Positions 53,843-62,727 of a DNA stretch of 64,000 nucleotides are shown here, piece after piece. Within the stretch, counting starts at the first letter, position 1, and every line of letters begins with the position of its first letter. Where the stretch lies: the NCBI RefSeq assembly GCF_037201965.1, contig NZ_CP147519.1, positions 248,001 to 312,000 of the forward strand, read 5' to 3'. Source of the stretch: Spirosoma sp. SC4-14. Lineage in GTDB: Bacteria > Bacteroidota > Bacteroidia > Cytophagales > Spirosomataceae. Made by a program: the position numbers and the translations under genes. The notes beneath the pieces were generated by a model. That model worked only from the letters and a program-made list of their open reading frames with translations, searched no databases and was not told the DNA's origin.

Positions 53843-55351
53843 ATGAAACGATATACTCCTTTGATTGTCTTGCTGACGGCGCTCCTTGCGGGCTGCCAAG
53901 AGGACTTTCTGTCGCTGACAGACCCCACTAAGGTCTCGACGACAAACCTGTTTACCACGTCGGCCAACGTGACGGCTGCGGTGAACGGCGTCTACAGCGC
54001 CCTTCAGCCCGTTTACAACAACGATTACTACATTTTTGGAGAACTGGCCAGCGACAACGCCTACGAAAGCGTGGCGGCAAACGGCCATTATTTCTTCAGT
54101 ACGTTTGCGGTTGATGCGACCAATCCGAATCTGCAATCGATGTGGACGGATACCTACAAGTGCATCAGCCGGGCCAATGCAGTCCTTGATCAGGCTGTTG
54201 CTGTATCTATGGACAGTACGCTGAAGAAGCGTTATTTTGCCGAAATGAAGTTTATCCGGGCGGTGAACTACTTTAATCTTGTCCGGATTTGGGGCGACGT
54301 ACCATTAGTCGTAAAAGACCTGAGTGCTGACTATCAGGATGCATACGATTACGCACGAACACCAGCCGCTCAGGTATATGCCCAGATTATTCAGGATTTA
54401 AAAGATGCCGAAACAGTGCTGCCCGCTACCTATTCCGCCACCGACCTGGGCCGCCCGACCAGTTTATCGGCGAAGGCGTTACTCGGCAAAGTCTATCTGA
54501 CGCAAAAGACATATGACCTCGCAGCCGCCAAACTAGGTGAACTGATTCCGGGTGCGCCAACGGCGGGTTCGCTGGCCAATATTAGCGGGCTGCTCCCTAA
54601 TTTTTCAGATGTGTTTTCGCCCGCCAATGAAATGAATAAGGAAATTATTTTCGCCATCCGGTTTTTGTCGGGCGGATTGGGAACGGGTAGCAGTTTTGCC
54701 AGTGTTTTCCTACCCGGCTATTCGGGTACGGACATCATAAAAGTCGGTATTTCGGGTGGGCCAACGGAACGGCTTGACCTGTTCAGTGCTTATTCCACAG
54801 CCGACAAACGAACCCCCATTTCAACGGGCTATTATACGAAAGGAAACAGCGCGGCTACGTCGGACTATTACACGAAAAAATATATTTTCACCGGCCCGCC
54901 CTTTGCCCGCAACGACGCGGATAATGACTGGATTGTCTTGCGTTATGCCGATGTTTTGCTGATGTATGCGGAAGCGCTCAACGAGCAGAGTAGTCCCACC
55001 GGAGCGTTGCCCTACATCAATCAGGTACGTAGCCGGGCGGGTTTGCCCAACCTCACGGGGCTGAGTCAGGCTGAGCTGCGGCTCGCTATTGAAAACGAGC
55101 GTCGCCTGGAGTTTAGCTTTGAAGGCCAGCGGTGGTTCGATCTGGTTCGGACGAATCGCCTGATCCCGGTGATGAATGCTTTTTATGCCAAATACTCGGC
55201 CATACCCTCAACAGCAGCCGTGCCCAATAACGGCCTGTTTGTCAATAGTGGCGGGTCGGTGGTGCAGGTGCAGCCCAATCAGATTTTGTTCCCCATTCCG
55301 CTGGCCGAAATTCAATACAATCCCATACTGACCCAGAATACGGGGTATTAG
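53843..55351 (+). CDS. SusD/RagB-family glycan-binding lipoprotein, second copy
   Basis: A 502-residue lipoprotein from ATG at 53843 (MKRYTPLIVLLTALLAGC, lipid Cys18); an in-frame ATG at 53789 overlaps SusC and would spoil the signal peptide. The SusD fold shows AAVNGVYSALQPVYNNDYYIF (with the N-terminal helix pairs), FIRAVNYFNLVRIWGDVPLVV (about 137-157) and VLRYADVLLMYAEALNEQ (about 365-382). It ends FPIPLAEIQYNPILTQNTGY. It is 40 nt downstream of SusC, its binding partner. Confidence 0.95.
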   Translation: MKRYTPLIVLLTALLAGCQEDFLSLTDPTKVSTTNLFTTSANVTAAVNGVYSALQPVYNNDYYIFGELASDNAYESVAANGHYFFSTFAVDATNPNLQSMWTDTYKCISRANAVLDQAVAVSMDSTLKKRYFAEMKFIRAVNYFNLVRIWGDVPLVVKDLSADYQDAYDYARTPAAQVYAQIIQDLKDAETVLPATYSATDLGRPTSLSAKALLGKVYLTQKTYDLAAAKLGELIPGAPTAGSLANISGLLPNFSDVFSPANEMNKEIIFAIRFLSGGLGTGSSFASVFLPGYSGTDIIKVGISGGPTERLDLFSAYSTADKRTPISTGYYTKGNSAATSDYYTKKYIFTGPPFARNDADNDWIVLRYADVLLMYAEALNEQSSPTGALPYINQVRSRAGLPNLTGLSQAELRLAIENERRLEFSFEGQRWFDLVRTNRLIPVMNAFYAKYSAIPSTAAVPNNGLFVNSGGSVVQVQPNQILFPIPLAEIQYNPILTQNTGY

Positions 55352-55426
55352 GGAGGTGAAGTCGATAGGTTTCTAATGACTGTATTGATTACCGCTACTT
55401 TGATCCAGGCTTCTTTCTAAAACCAT

Positions 55427-56680
55427 ATGGCTAAATCAAAAAACCAGCTGGCTATTATTCTGATTACAACTCTGTTTTTTCTATGGGGATTTGTGCTCAA
55501 CCTGAATCCTATCCTGATTCCGCACCTGAAAAAAGCGTGTCAGTTGAGCGACCTGCAATCGGCCCTGATCGACTCGGCATCCTACATTGCCTATTTCCTG
55601 ATGGCGCTCCCAGCGGGGTTATTTATGAAACGTTTCGGGTATAAATCCGGCATTACGCTGGGCCTCGTCCTGTTTGCCTTTGGTACGTTTTTATTTTATC
55701 CAGCGGCTGAGCTGCGGCTGTTCAGTTTCTTTCTGGTAGCGCTGTTCATTATTGCCAGTGGGCTGACGCTGCTGGAAACAGCTGCCAATCCCTACATCAC
55801 CGTACTCGGCGATGCCGATACGGCCACCCAGCGGCTGAACTTTGCGCAGTCGTTCAATGGGCTGGCGGCTTTTCTGGCCCCGCTAATGGGCGGAACGTTT
55901 ATCCTGTCGGGAAATACCCTGACGGAGCAACAGCAACAGGTGATGTCTGCCGACCAACTGAATCAATACCTGACCAACGAAGCCGCTTCGGTGGAGGTGC
56001 CGTTTGTGGTGATCGGTGTTGTGGTGCTGGTGGTGGCGGTATTTTTCTGGCGAACACCATTGCCTGACATTACAGAAGAAGCCGAAACGACAGACCAGGC
56101 TGAAGGATCAATTTTTGCGGAGAAAAACCTGATTATTGGAGTTGTAGCCCAGTTTTTTTATGTCGGTGCGCAGGTGTGTATCAGTAGTTTCTTCATTCGT
56201 TTCTCGGATCGGGTGGCAGGAATCAACGAAAAAACAGCGGCCCTGTACTTATCCGTCGCGTTGCTGGGGTTCATGATCGGCCGTTTTTTTGGCACCTATC
56301 TGATGCGCTTCGTGGCTCCCCCGCGGCTGTTGGCTGTCTACAGCCTGATCAATGTTTGTTTGCTGCTGGTTGCCGTACTGGCACACGGACTGATAGCCGT
56401 TTATGCCCTGATTGGCGTCGAGTTTTTCATGTCGATTATGTTCCCGACCATCTTCGCTCTCAGTATCCGGGGGCTGGGTGCCAAAACAAAAATTGGGTCT
56501 TCGCTGGTCATTATGGCGATTGCAGGTGGGGCTGTTTTTCCCGTCATCATGGGAAAGGTGTCGGACCTGACCACGATGCAAACGGCTTATATCGTGCCTG
56601 CGCTCTGCTTCTTCGTCGTCTTCTATTTTGCCCTGCGCCATTATAAAGCGGAAAACGTTCAACTAGCCGTCACCCATTAA
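55427..56680 (+). CDS. fucP: FucP-type sugar MFS permease (L-fucose:H+ symporter family)
   Basis: A 417-residue, twelve-helix MFS transporter. It has FLWGFVLNLNPILIPHLKKAC (about 18-38), SYIAYFLMALPAGLFMKRFGY (about 52-72) and GLTLLETAANPYITVLGD (about 112-129), matching FucP-family signatures, including the essential Glu (about 117). The Asp that E. coli FucP needs for proton coupling (its NLND motif) is Pro here (NLNP). FucP proteins bring L-fucose across the inner membrane. It is 75 nt after SusD and 5 nt before the mutarotase, consistent with import and processing of fucose. Confidence 0.85.
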   Translation: MAKSKNQLAIILITTLFFLWGFVLNLNPILIPHLKKACQLSDLQSALIDSASYIAYFLMALPAGLFMKRFGYKSGITLGLVLFAFGTFLFYPAAELRLFSFFLVALFIIASGLTLLETAANPYITVLGDADTATQRLNFAQSFNGLAAFLAPLMGGTFILSGNTLTEQQQQVMSADQLNQYLTNEAASVEVPFVVIGVVVLVVAVFFWRTPLPDITEEAETTDQAEGSIFAEKNLIIGVVAQFFYVGAQVCISSFFIRFSDRVAGINEKTAALYLSVALLGFMIGRFFGTYLMRFVAPPRLLAVYSLINVCLLLVAVLAHGLIAVYALIGVEFFMSIMFPTIFALSIRGLGAKTKIGSSLVIMAIAGGAVFPVIMGKVSDLTTMQTAYIVPALCFFVVFYFALRHYKAENVQLAVTH

Positions 56681-56685
56681 ATACT

Positions 56686-57015
56686 ATGAATCGATACTGT
56701 TTGGCTCTTGACCTGATTGATGACCCTACGCTGATTCGCCAATACGAGTACTATCATCAGAACGGCTGGCCTGAAATTAAAGCGAGTATTCTGGACGCGG
56801 GAATCCTCAATATGGAAATTTACCGAATCGGCAACCGGCTGTTTATGATCATGGATACCGATGCGTCGTTCAGCTTTGAAAAGAAAGCCGCCATGGATGC
56901 TGCGAACCCTAAAGTGCAGGAGTGGGAAACCCTCATGTGGACGTATCAGCAGTCGCTGCCGCAGGCAAAGCCCGGCGAAAAATGGCTGCTTATGGACAAG
57001 ATTTTTCAGCTATGA
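56686..57015 (+). CDS. L-rhamnose/L-fucose mutarotase-family protein
   Basis: A 109-residue dimeric-barrel protein of the RhaM (DUF718) family. It has YEYYHQNGWPEIKASILDAG (about 20-39), with the His-WPE active-site pattern, the IGNRLFMIMDT strand (about 47-57) and the KVQEWETLMWTYQQ helix (about 75-88). These enzymes interconvert alpha and beta anomers of L-rhamnose or L-fucose. Being 5 nt after the fucose permease, L-fucose is the likely substrate. It is followed by a 120-nt gap before the SDR gene. Confidence 0.85.
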   Translation: MNRYCLALDLIDDPTLIRQYEYYHQNGWPEIKASILDAGILNMEIYRIGNRLFMIMDTDASFSFEKKAAMDAANPKVQEWETLMWTYQQSLPQAKPGEKWLLMDKIFQL

Positions 57016-57135
57016 TCTGCGTTTTGGCCAAAGATCCAGAAGTAGGTTAACATATAGGTTGGTAATCAAGAAAGCCCCACCGGTTGCGTGACGGATTTCT
57101 CTTTTTTGGTATTTACTAAACAGAATGGATATATC

Positions 57136-57924
57136 ATGGATTTACAACTTGCTGGTAAAATTATTATCGTAACCGGCGGAGCCAGAGGAATTGGCGAAAG
57201 TATTGTTAAGGTATTGGCCGCCGAAGGAGCCGTTCCGGTCATTATCAGTCGAACGGAAGCCTATAACCAAGCACTTGTTTCGACTCTGAATACGGCAGGG
57301 TACCAAGCCGCTCAGTTTACGGCTGATCTGACGCATCCAGAGGAGGCTGAACGAGCCGTTGAGTTTGTGTTAATTCAGTTTGGCCGGATTGATGGCTTAG
57401 TGAACAACGCTGGCGAAAATGATGGGGTGGGCCTTGAACATGGTGATTACGAAGGTTTTATGGCTTCGCTTCATAAAAATTTGACCCACTATTACCTAAT
57501 GGCGCATTTTGCGTTGCCTGCCTTGAAGGAATCGAAAGGGTCGATTGTCAATATTACCTCTAAAACCGCTGATACCGGTCAGGGAGGCACTTCAGCCTAC
57601 GCGGCTGCTAATGGAGGCCGTAACGCACTTACCCGGGAGTGGGCGGTTGAATTGCTGAAGTATGGCATCCGGGTCAATGCCGTAGTCGTGGCTGAATGCT
57701 GGACACCTTTATACGAACGCTGGATTCAGACCCTGTCCAACCCAGATGAAAAACTGGCTTCGATTGTAGCGAATATACCGTTCGAAAACCGGATGACTAC
57801 CCCTGAAGAAATTGCCAACACAACTGTATTTCTGCTATCCAGCCGATCCAGCCATACTACTGGCCAACTGATCTATGTTGATGGAGGATATGTTCACTTA
57901 GACCGGGCCTTAGCCAACTCCTGA
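57136..57924 (+). CDS. SDR-family dehydrogenase, candidate L-fucose dehydrogenase
   Basis: A 262-residue short-chain dehydrogenase from ATG at 57136; an upstream start at 57088 adds 16 residues unlike SDR ends. It has the cofactor site IIVTGGARGIGESIV (about 9-23), NNAG (90-93) and VNITSKTADTG, with Ser142. The Tyr motif is SAYAAANGG: Tyr155 with Asn159 where the classical Tyr-x3-Lys has Lys. The end, LIYVDGGYVHLDRA, is typical. The closest known group is L-fucose dehydrogenase of the oxidative fucose pathway, fitting the neighbours. It ends overlapping the GH29 start by one base, so translation is coupled. Confidence 0.7.
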   Translation: MDLQLAGKIIIVTGGARGIGESIVKVLAAEGAVPVIISRTEAYNQALVSTLNTAGYQAAQFTADLTHPEEAERAVEFVLIQFGRIDGLVNNAGENDGVGLEHGDYEGFMASLHKNLTHYYLMAHFALPALKESKGSIVNITSKTADTGQGGTSAYAAANGGRNALTREWAVELLKYGIRVNAVVVAECWTPLYERWIQTLSNPDEKLASIVANIPFENRMTTPEEIANTTVFLLSSRSSHTTGQLIYVDGGYVHLDRALANS

Positions 57925-59279
57925 TGAAAACGTTTTTTACCCTTCTGCTGGTTGTCATAAGCCTGCCGGGTAGTTACGGCCAGACACCGCAAACCACCAA
58001 CAAACCCGAGCGCGTGGCCTGGTTTCAAGACCTGGGCTTTGGTATGTTTATTCACTGGAACGTCGATGTAGCACTCGGAACCGTGATTAGCCATTCCCTG
58101 GCCGGCGCATCTGACGATTACGTAGAACGGTACATCAACGAGCTTCCGACCTATTTCAATCCCAAACGATTCGACCCCGAAGAGTGGGCCAAACTGGCTA
58201 AGCTGGCTGGTATGAAATACGTGGTGTTTACCGCGAAACATCACTCCGGGTTTTGCATGTTCAACACCAAAACAACGCCGTTCAATGTGATGAATACGCC
58301 TTTCGGCCGCGACATCACGAAAGAACTAGTGGACGCTTTCCGCAAGGAAGGGATTGCTATTGGCCTGTATATTTCGCCGGAGGATTTCTATTTCCTGCAC
58401 ACCCACAACCTGCCTATTGGCCGATTACAGCATCCGCAGCACTACCCGGCTAAAAATCCGGAATTAATGGCCTATGACAAACAGCAGGTAAAAGAACTAC
58501 TGACCAATTACGGTAAAATTGACATTATGTTTTTCGATGGTCCGGGTGACGGACTGCGGGAATACGCCTGGTCGCTGAATCCCGATCTGGTCATCACCCG
58601 CGACCTGATGAAAACGCCGGAGCAAACCACACCCGACCAGCCATTGCCCCGACCCTGGGAAGCCAACTATACGATGGGGACAGACTGGCAGTTTAAACCC
58701 ACCAACGACCCGCAGAAAACCGGTACTGAGATTATCAATATGCTCATCGAGATTCGGGCGAAGGGCGGTAATTTCCTGTTAAATGTTGGCCCCAAACCCG
58801 ACGGTGAGATTCAGATCGAGCAACAGAACCTGCTTCGTGAGGTGGCGCTCTGGCATTTTGTCAATGGCGAGTCGATTCATGCCGTTAAGCCCTTGCCGGT
58901 CATTCGGGATCACAACATCTGGTTTACGCAAACCAACGACGAGAAAGCCATTTATGCTTTTGTTACCCGGACCAGTTTCGAGGACTGGAAATATGGTGAC
59001 CGGCGGGATTTCCTGTTACCGATGCTGGAGGGCACTTCCCAGACAAAAGTGTGTGTGCTGGGTTATAAAAGTGAATTGGTTGAGTATAAAAACGGGTTCG
59101 ATGCCAGTGTTCGAGTTGTACCAACGCCGTTAGGACTAGCTGTCAGTGCCATAAATGGGCAACGCCTATACACTAATAATCGCTGGCCCAACGCAGTTGT
59201 GCTTAAGATTGAAGGCGCCACCTTTCGTCAGCCTCAGGCCGGAAAATCAGCACAGTCCACAATAGACGGCGCTAAATAA
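57924..59279 (+). CDS. GH29-family alpha-L-fucosidase
   Basis: A 451-residue secreted enzyme (signal peptide about 1-19). It has the GH29 start WFQDLGFGMFIHWNVD (about 33-48), WAKLAKLAGMKYVVFTAKHHSGFCMF (about 92-117), GIAIGLYISPEDFYF, and KIDIMFFDGPGDG with the nucleophile Asp (about 198). A C-terminal beta domain (about 340-445) follows. GH29 enzymes remove alpha-linked L-fucose with retention. It overlaps the SDR stop by one base (TGATG). Released fucose would feed the permease, mutarotase and dehydrogenases beside it. Confidence 0.95.
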   Translation: MKTFFTLLLVVISLPGSYGQTPQTTNKPERVAWFQDLGFGMFIHWNVDVALGTVISHSLAGASDDYVERYINELPTYFNPKRFDPEEWAKLAKLAGMKYVVFTAKHHSGFCMFNTKTTPFNVMNTPFGRDITKELVDAFRKEGIAIGLYISPEDFYFLHTHNLPIGRLQHPQHYPAKNPELMAYDKQQVKELLTNYGKIDIMFFDGPGDGLREYAWSLNPDLVITRDLMKTPEQTTPDQPLPRPWEANYTMGTDWQFKPTNDPQKTGTEIINMLIEIRAKGGNFLLNVGPKPDGEIQIEQQNLLREVALWHFVNGESIHAVKPLPVIRDHNIWFTQTNDEKAIYAFVTRTSFEDWKYGDRRDFLLPMLEGTSQTKVCVLGYKSELVEYKNGFDASVRVVPTPLGLAVSAINGQRLYTNNRWPNAVVLKIEGATFRQPQAGKSAQSTIDGAK

Positions 59280-59296
59280 AAGGAAGAATAAAAATT

Positions 59297-60313
59297 ATGG
59301 AATCTTTAATGTGTATCGCTCCTGGTCAGTTTATGTACCAGACCATTGATAAACCTGCCCTGACGCCTGGAAACGCTATTATCCACATTCAGCGGATCGG
59401 TATCTGCGGTACTGATTTACACGCTTTTGAGGGAACTCAACCCTTTTTTAGTTATCCCCGGATTCTGGGCCATGAGTTGGCTGGCCAACTGGTCGAAGCC
59501 GATGGGGCAGATGATTTTGCCATTGGTGAACCCGTTACGTTCATTCCCTATTTCAACTGTGGAACCTGCGTGGCCTGCCGGTCGGGTAAGCCCAATGGCT
59601 GCGTTCGTATTCAGGTAGCGGGCGTGCATATCGACGGGGGCATGGTTGAATACCTGTCAGTGCCTTCCTATTCGCTGGTTCATGGCGAAGGACTTAGTTA
59701 CGATGAGCTAGCCCTGGTTGAGCCACTGGCCATTGGGGCTCACGGGGTTCGCCGGGCCGATGTTCAGCCGGGCGAGGTTGTGCTGGTGGTGGGAGCAGGA
59801 CCCATTGGATTGGGAACTATGGAGCTTGCTCGAATTGCCGGAGCTACCGTTATCGCGCTGGATATTAACGAGTCGCGGCTGGATTTTTGCAAAAAACGGC
59901 TGGGTGTCACCCACACAGTCAACGCGCAATCGCCGGATGTAGCCCAGCAACTGGCGGCTCTCACCAATGGCGATATGCCCACGGTAGTCATTGATGCCAC
60001 GGGAAGTTTACGGGCCATCAACACGGCCTTTGCCTACCTGGCACATGGAGGGCGTTATGTGCTGGTAGGGCTGCAAAAAGGCGACATTAGTTTCGCGCAT
60101 CCTGAGTTTCATAAGCGTGAAGCAACCCTGATGAGTAGTCGCAACGCAACTCGGTCTGACTTCGAACACGTAATTGCCAGCATGAAAAAAGGACTGGTTG
60201 ATCCCACCACGTACATCACGCACAGGCTTGGCTTCCATCAAATACAAACCGAATTTGAACACTGGCTTGACCCTGCCAATGGAGTGATCAAGGCGATGGT
60301 CGAAGGGCTGTAA
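59297..60313 (+). CDS. Zinc-dependent MDR alcohol dehydrogenase in fucose cluster
   Basis: A 338-residue zinc alcohol dehydrogenase. The catalytic zinc site has IGICGTDLHAFEG (Cys about 38) and ILGHELAG (His about 61); the structural zinc site is CGTCVACRSGKPNGC (about 90-104). The Rossmann part has VVLVVGAGPIGLGTMELARI (about 156-175). Substrate is unknown; in oxidative fucose catabolism a 2-keto-3-deoxy-L-fuconate dehydrogenase step is expected, and this or the SDR could serve it. It starts 17 nt after the GH29 gene. The next expected steps (lactonase, dehydratase, hydrolase) are not in the window. Confidence 0.8.
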   Translation: MESLMCIAPGQFMYQTIDKPALTPGNAIIHIQRIGICGTDLHAFEGTQPFFSYPRILGHELAGQLVEADGADDFAIGEPVTFIPYFNCGTCVACRSGKPNGCVRIQVAGVHIDGGMVEYLSVPSYSLVHGEGLSYDELALVEPLAIGAHGVRRADVQPGEVVLVVGAGPIGLGTMELARIAGATVIALDINESRLDFCKKRLGVTHTVNAQSPDVAQQLAALTNGDMPTVVIDATGSLRAINTAFAYLAHGGRYVLVGLQKGDISFAHPEFHKREATLMSSRNATRSDFEHVIASMKKGLVDPTTYITHRLGFHQIQTEFEHWLDPANGVIKAMVEGL

Positions 60314-60624
60314 GCGGTATTCGGCCACAGGGTGCGGTTTATACTGATACGCATAAATAATATAGCGCCCCCGCTATGTGTATGTTTTGGGGCCTTGGGT
60401 TGCTCAAACTTTGCTGGCATACTGACGTTCGTACTAAACCGATCTGCTCGGCGACATAGTCCAAAACAACCTGGAATGCCGGAATGAACAAGCAGCAGAC
60501 TTGACGTTTACCCAGCTAACCGACGGACATTGCAGATCCGGTGTATATTGGTAGGGGAACAAGTAGTCTTATTCAGGTAAATTCACATCTCCTGAACCGG
60601 AAAGCAGGTTGCGGTAGAGAGCAT
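60314..60624. other. Intergenic/remnant region between fucose genes and mobile element
   Basis: About 310 nt with no complete gene. A short 6-bp hairpin (ATAGCG / CGCTAT, 60362-60377) follows the dehydrogenase and is a weak terminator candidate. A frame near 60472-60553 reads ...ADLTFTQLTDGHCRSGVYW then stop, which looks like a decayed gene fragment, but I cannot name it. Confidence 0.35.
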
Positions 60625-60644
60625 AAAAAAGCCTGGGGTCAGGC
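60625..60644 (-). terminator. Intrinsic terminator of the ISKra4-type transposase gene
   Basis: On the minus strand GCCTG-ACCC-CAGGC is followed by TTTTTT, directly after the transposase stop at 60648. The 5-bp stem is short but GC-rich, and the T-run is good. Confidence 0.65.
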
Positions 60645-60647
60645 AAG

Positions 60648-62039
60648 TTAAGCAGCCATCGAAATGACCGCGCCCGAGTCCGCCCGAAACTGGGGATACT
60701 GTTTCTTAAACTCACCCTCCCAGTCATCATTTAAGACTTTGGTTCGCACTACCAGCATTTGATGGGCTCCCGATTTACTCCATTGCATTTGCTGTTTTTT
60801 CGTGAACCGCTTGGCCACTACATAATTGACCGTCGATTCAACAAACCCTGTCGAAATTACTTCCCCGTACCGATAGCGTTCACTGTAGTCCACGATCAAA
60901 TGAGTATTTTGCCGAATGTAGCTTTCCAACTCGCTGATATACCGGATGAGGGGTTTGATCTTGTCGTATTTGGTAGTGGCTTCCTGACGGTGTAGATCGG
61001 CATCCCAATCTAGATCATGGATCAGCTCTAACCCTTTGGTCGTGTTGCCGTGCCACAGATGCCACTTCGCGCTTTCTAACCGTTTTTGCATTTTCTCTCC
61101 ATCCGCATCAACTTTGGTCAAACCCTGTAAATACTGTTGGAGGACCGTAAAACGCATGCTTAGGTGGAACCAGTCCAAAATATGTTGAGCGTTCGGTGTC
61201 AGGTAACTTTGTAACTGCCGCAGATTGGCTGCGCCATCGGACAGAAAAACGACCCGCTGATTGCCTTGTAGTCCTTGTTGGTTCAATAACTCAGAAATGC
61301 GCTGTTTGGCTTGCTGATCATACCCTTGTACAAAGCCGAAACACTTAGCGGGCTGCTCTGCTGGAACGGATTTGCCCACAATTACTTCAAAACAGGTCTT
61401 CTTCTGCGACCAGTCTCGCAGATAGCCCCCATCCACGCCCATAACTAGTGGGCCTTCAGCCTCAGTCACTGCACTTTGGCAGACAAGAAGATCTGCTGGG
61501 TTGGTTAAGGGAGCAACGCTTAAATGACTATCGACTTGACGAGCGACCTGTCCCAAATGATTTCGGATAGTAGCGGCATTAAGTTTTTTATCAACTGGCA
61601 ACACGTCTTTAAGCAATGTAGCGGTTTGTGAATACGATAGCGAGGCAGCCCATTTCGTTTCCAGATAAAGCATTTCCGGTGTAGTACGCTGGGTAAGCAA
61701 GGAACGTAATGGGCTCACTGTTTGGGGTTTATCCAATAATTGAAAAACGGTGAATCGAGGACTTCTCAACCGTACAGTACCAAATAGCGTTCTTAGGGTT
61801 AGGGGCCGATAATCTTTTAAAACTCGACTGGTTGGTAGCTTGGGTAATGCCTGTGCTAGAAAACAGTTGGCTTGTTGTTGAACGATTTGTGCTTGTAGCG
61901 CTTCGAGTAACTGCTTTGATTCAGGGAGCGATAAACCGATGTTGGCCACGTCCTGACACTCTTTATCGAATGCCAAAACAGGCATGGTTTGAAGCGGTTC
62001 ACCAGAAGCTTCAATGCTTAATGAGATGGTAAACTTCAT
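60648..62039 (-). CDS. ISKra4-family-like transposase
   Basis: A 463-residue DDE-type transposase. The N-terminal half holds a zinc-free helical region with LRTLFGTVRLRSPRF (about 81-95). The catalytic domain has PLVMGVDGGYLRDW (Asp-Gly-Gly, about 196-209), VVFLSDGAANLRQL (second Asp, about 263-276) and the HILDWFHLSMRFTVLQQYL block (about 285-303), typical of ISKra4-type proteins. A late Tyr/Arg-rich part includes YRYGEVISTGFVESTVNYVVAKR. The frame is intact. It starts 5 nt after the resolvase gene, so both form one transcript. Confidence 0.85.
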   Translation of the reverse strand: MKFTISLSIEASGEPLQTMPVLAFDKECQDVANIGLSLPESKQLLEALQAQIVQQQANCFLAQALPKLPTSRVLKDYRPLTLRTLFGTVRLRSPRFTVFQLLDKPQTVSPLRSLLTQRTTPEMLYLETKWAASLSYSQTATLLKDVLPVDKKLNAATIRNHLGQVARQVDSHLSVAPLTNPADLLVCQSAVTEAEGPLVMGVDGGYLRDWSQKKTCFEVIVGKSVPAEQPAKCFGFVQGYDQQAKQRISELLNQQGLQGNQRVVFLSDGAANLRQLQSYLTPNAQHILDWFHLSMRFTVLQQYLQGLTKVDADGEKMQKRLESAKWHLWHGNTTKGLELIHDLDWDADLHRQEATTKYDKIKPLIRYISELESYIRQNTHLIVDYSERYRYGEVISTGFVESTVNYVVAKRFTKKQQMQWSKSGAHQMLVVRTKVLNDDWEGEFKKQYPQFRADSGAVISMAA

Positions 62040-62044
62040 AGTAG

Positions 62045-62674
62045 TCAGGGTTTTAGCATTATATACTCATTGACTTTACGAACCGTATTTATCGATATAT
62101 CGCACAATTTGGCCGTTTTGCGTATACTAAGCCCTGCCCGCAGGTTTCGGGCTACTGAAGTATATTTTTTCAGAAAAATCGTTTTCTCCTCCCTTGTTCC
62201 ATCAGGGCGACCAATCTTCTTTCCTTGCCGTCGGGCTTCGTCCATGCCCGACAGAATGCGTTCGCGTAGCGTCTCTCGTTCCAAACGAGCGAATTCGGCC
62301 AGTAAGGTAAACAGGAACTGGGCCACGGGATTACGCTTCCCATTCCTGAGTGTCTCAATGCCAAAGTTTTGAACGTAAATGCTGACGCCCAACTGGGTTA
62401 GCTCTTCGACGACCTGCAAGACTTCAACCGTTGAGCGGCCTAACCGGGAGACTTCGCAAACCAACACTTTCTGAATAGCACCCTGACGGCTCAACAGCAA
62501 TAATTCCTGAATCCCATCGCGCTCCTGGTTGGTACGCGCACCACTGACCTTCTCCGTAATCTCAGCCACTACCTGTACCGATTGACTTTGGGCAATCGCT
62601 CGTAAGTCTTTCAACTGTCGTTGGTAGTCTTGTTCCTTCTTGGATACCCGAACGAAGATGGCGGCCTGTTGCAT
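62045..62674 (-). CDS. Serine recombinase (resolvase/invertase family) linked to ISKra4-type transposase
   Basis: A 209-residue serine recombinase. The start AAIFVRVSKKEQDYQRQLKD includes the conserved arginine and Ser10 (about 4-23). It has VSGARTNQERDGIQELL (about 43-59), VLVCEVSRLGRSTVEVLQVVEELTQ (about 71-95) and the long E-helix with LLAEFARLERETLRERI (about 122-139). A C-terminal helix-turn-helix (about 175-203, IRKTAKLCDISINTVRKV) completes it. This is the resolvase/invertase size class. A 32-bp dyad just upstream could be its binding or crossover site. Confidence 0.9.
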   Translation of the reverse strand: MQQAAIFVRVSKKEQDYQRQLKDLRAIAQSQSVQVVAEITEKVSGARTNQERDGIQELLLLSRQGAIQKVLVCEVSRLGRSTVEVLQVVEELTQLGVSIYVQNFGIETLRNGKRNPVAQFLFTLLAEFARLERETLRERILSGMDEARRQGKKIGRPDGTREEKTIFLKKYTSVARNLRAGLSIRKTAKLCDISINTVRKVNEYIMLKP

Positions 62675-62693
62675 ACCCTAAAGCTACTCAACT

Positions 62694-62725
62694 GTATCAA
62701 CTAAACCACTTGGTTATCTTGATAC
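62694..62725. promoter_or_regulatory. 32-bp dyad upstream of resolvase, candidate res/operator site
   Basis: GTATCAACTAAACCA (62694-62708), a CT centre, then TGGTTATCTTGATAC (62711-62725) match as an inverted repeat in 12 of 15 pairs. A dyad of this length with a 2-nt centre directly before a serine recombinase gene resembles a resolvase crossover site; it could also be an operator. Confidence 0.5.
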
Positions 62726-62727
62726 GG

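Larger units (their letters stand above)
60625..62725 (-). mobile_element. Putative ISKra4-type element with linked serine resolvase
   Basis: Bounds are approximate: they run from the transposase terminator to a 32-bp dyad in front of the resolvase. The unit holds a serine recombinase gene followed 5 nt later by an ISKra4-type transposase on the same strand. I could not find terminal inverted repeats or target duplications, so true ends are unknown. Confidence 0.5.
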
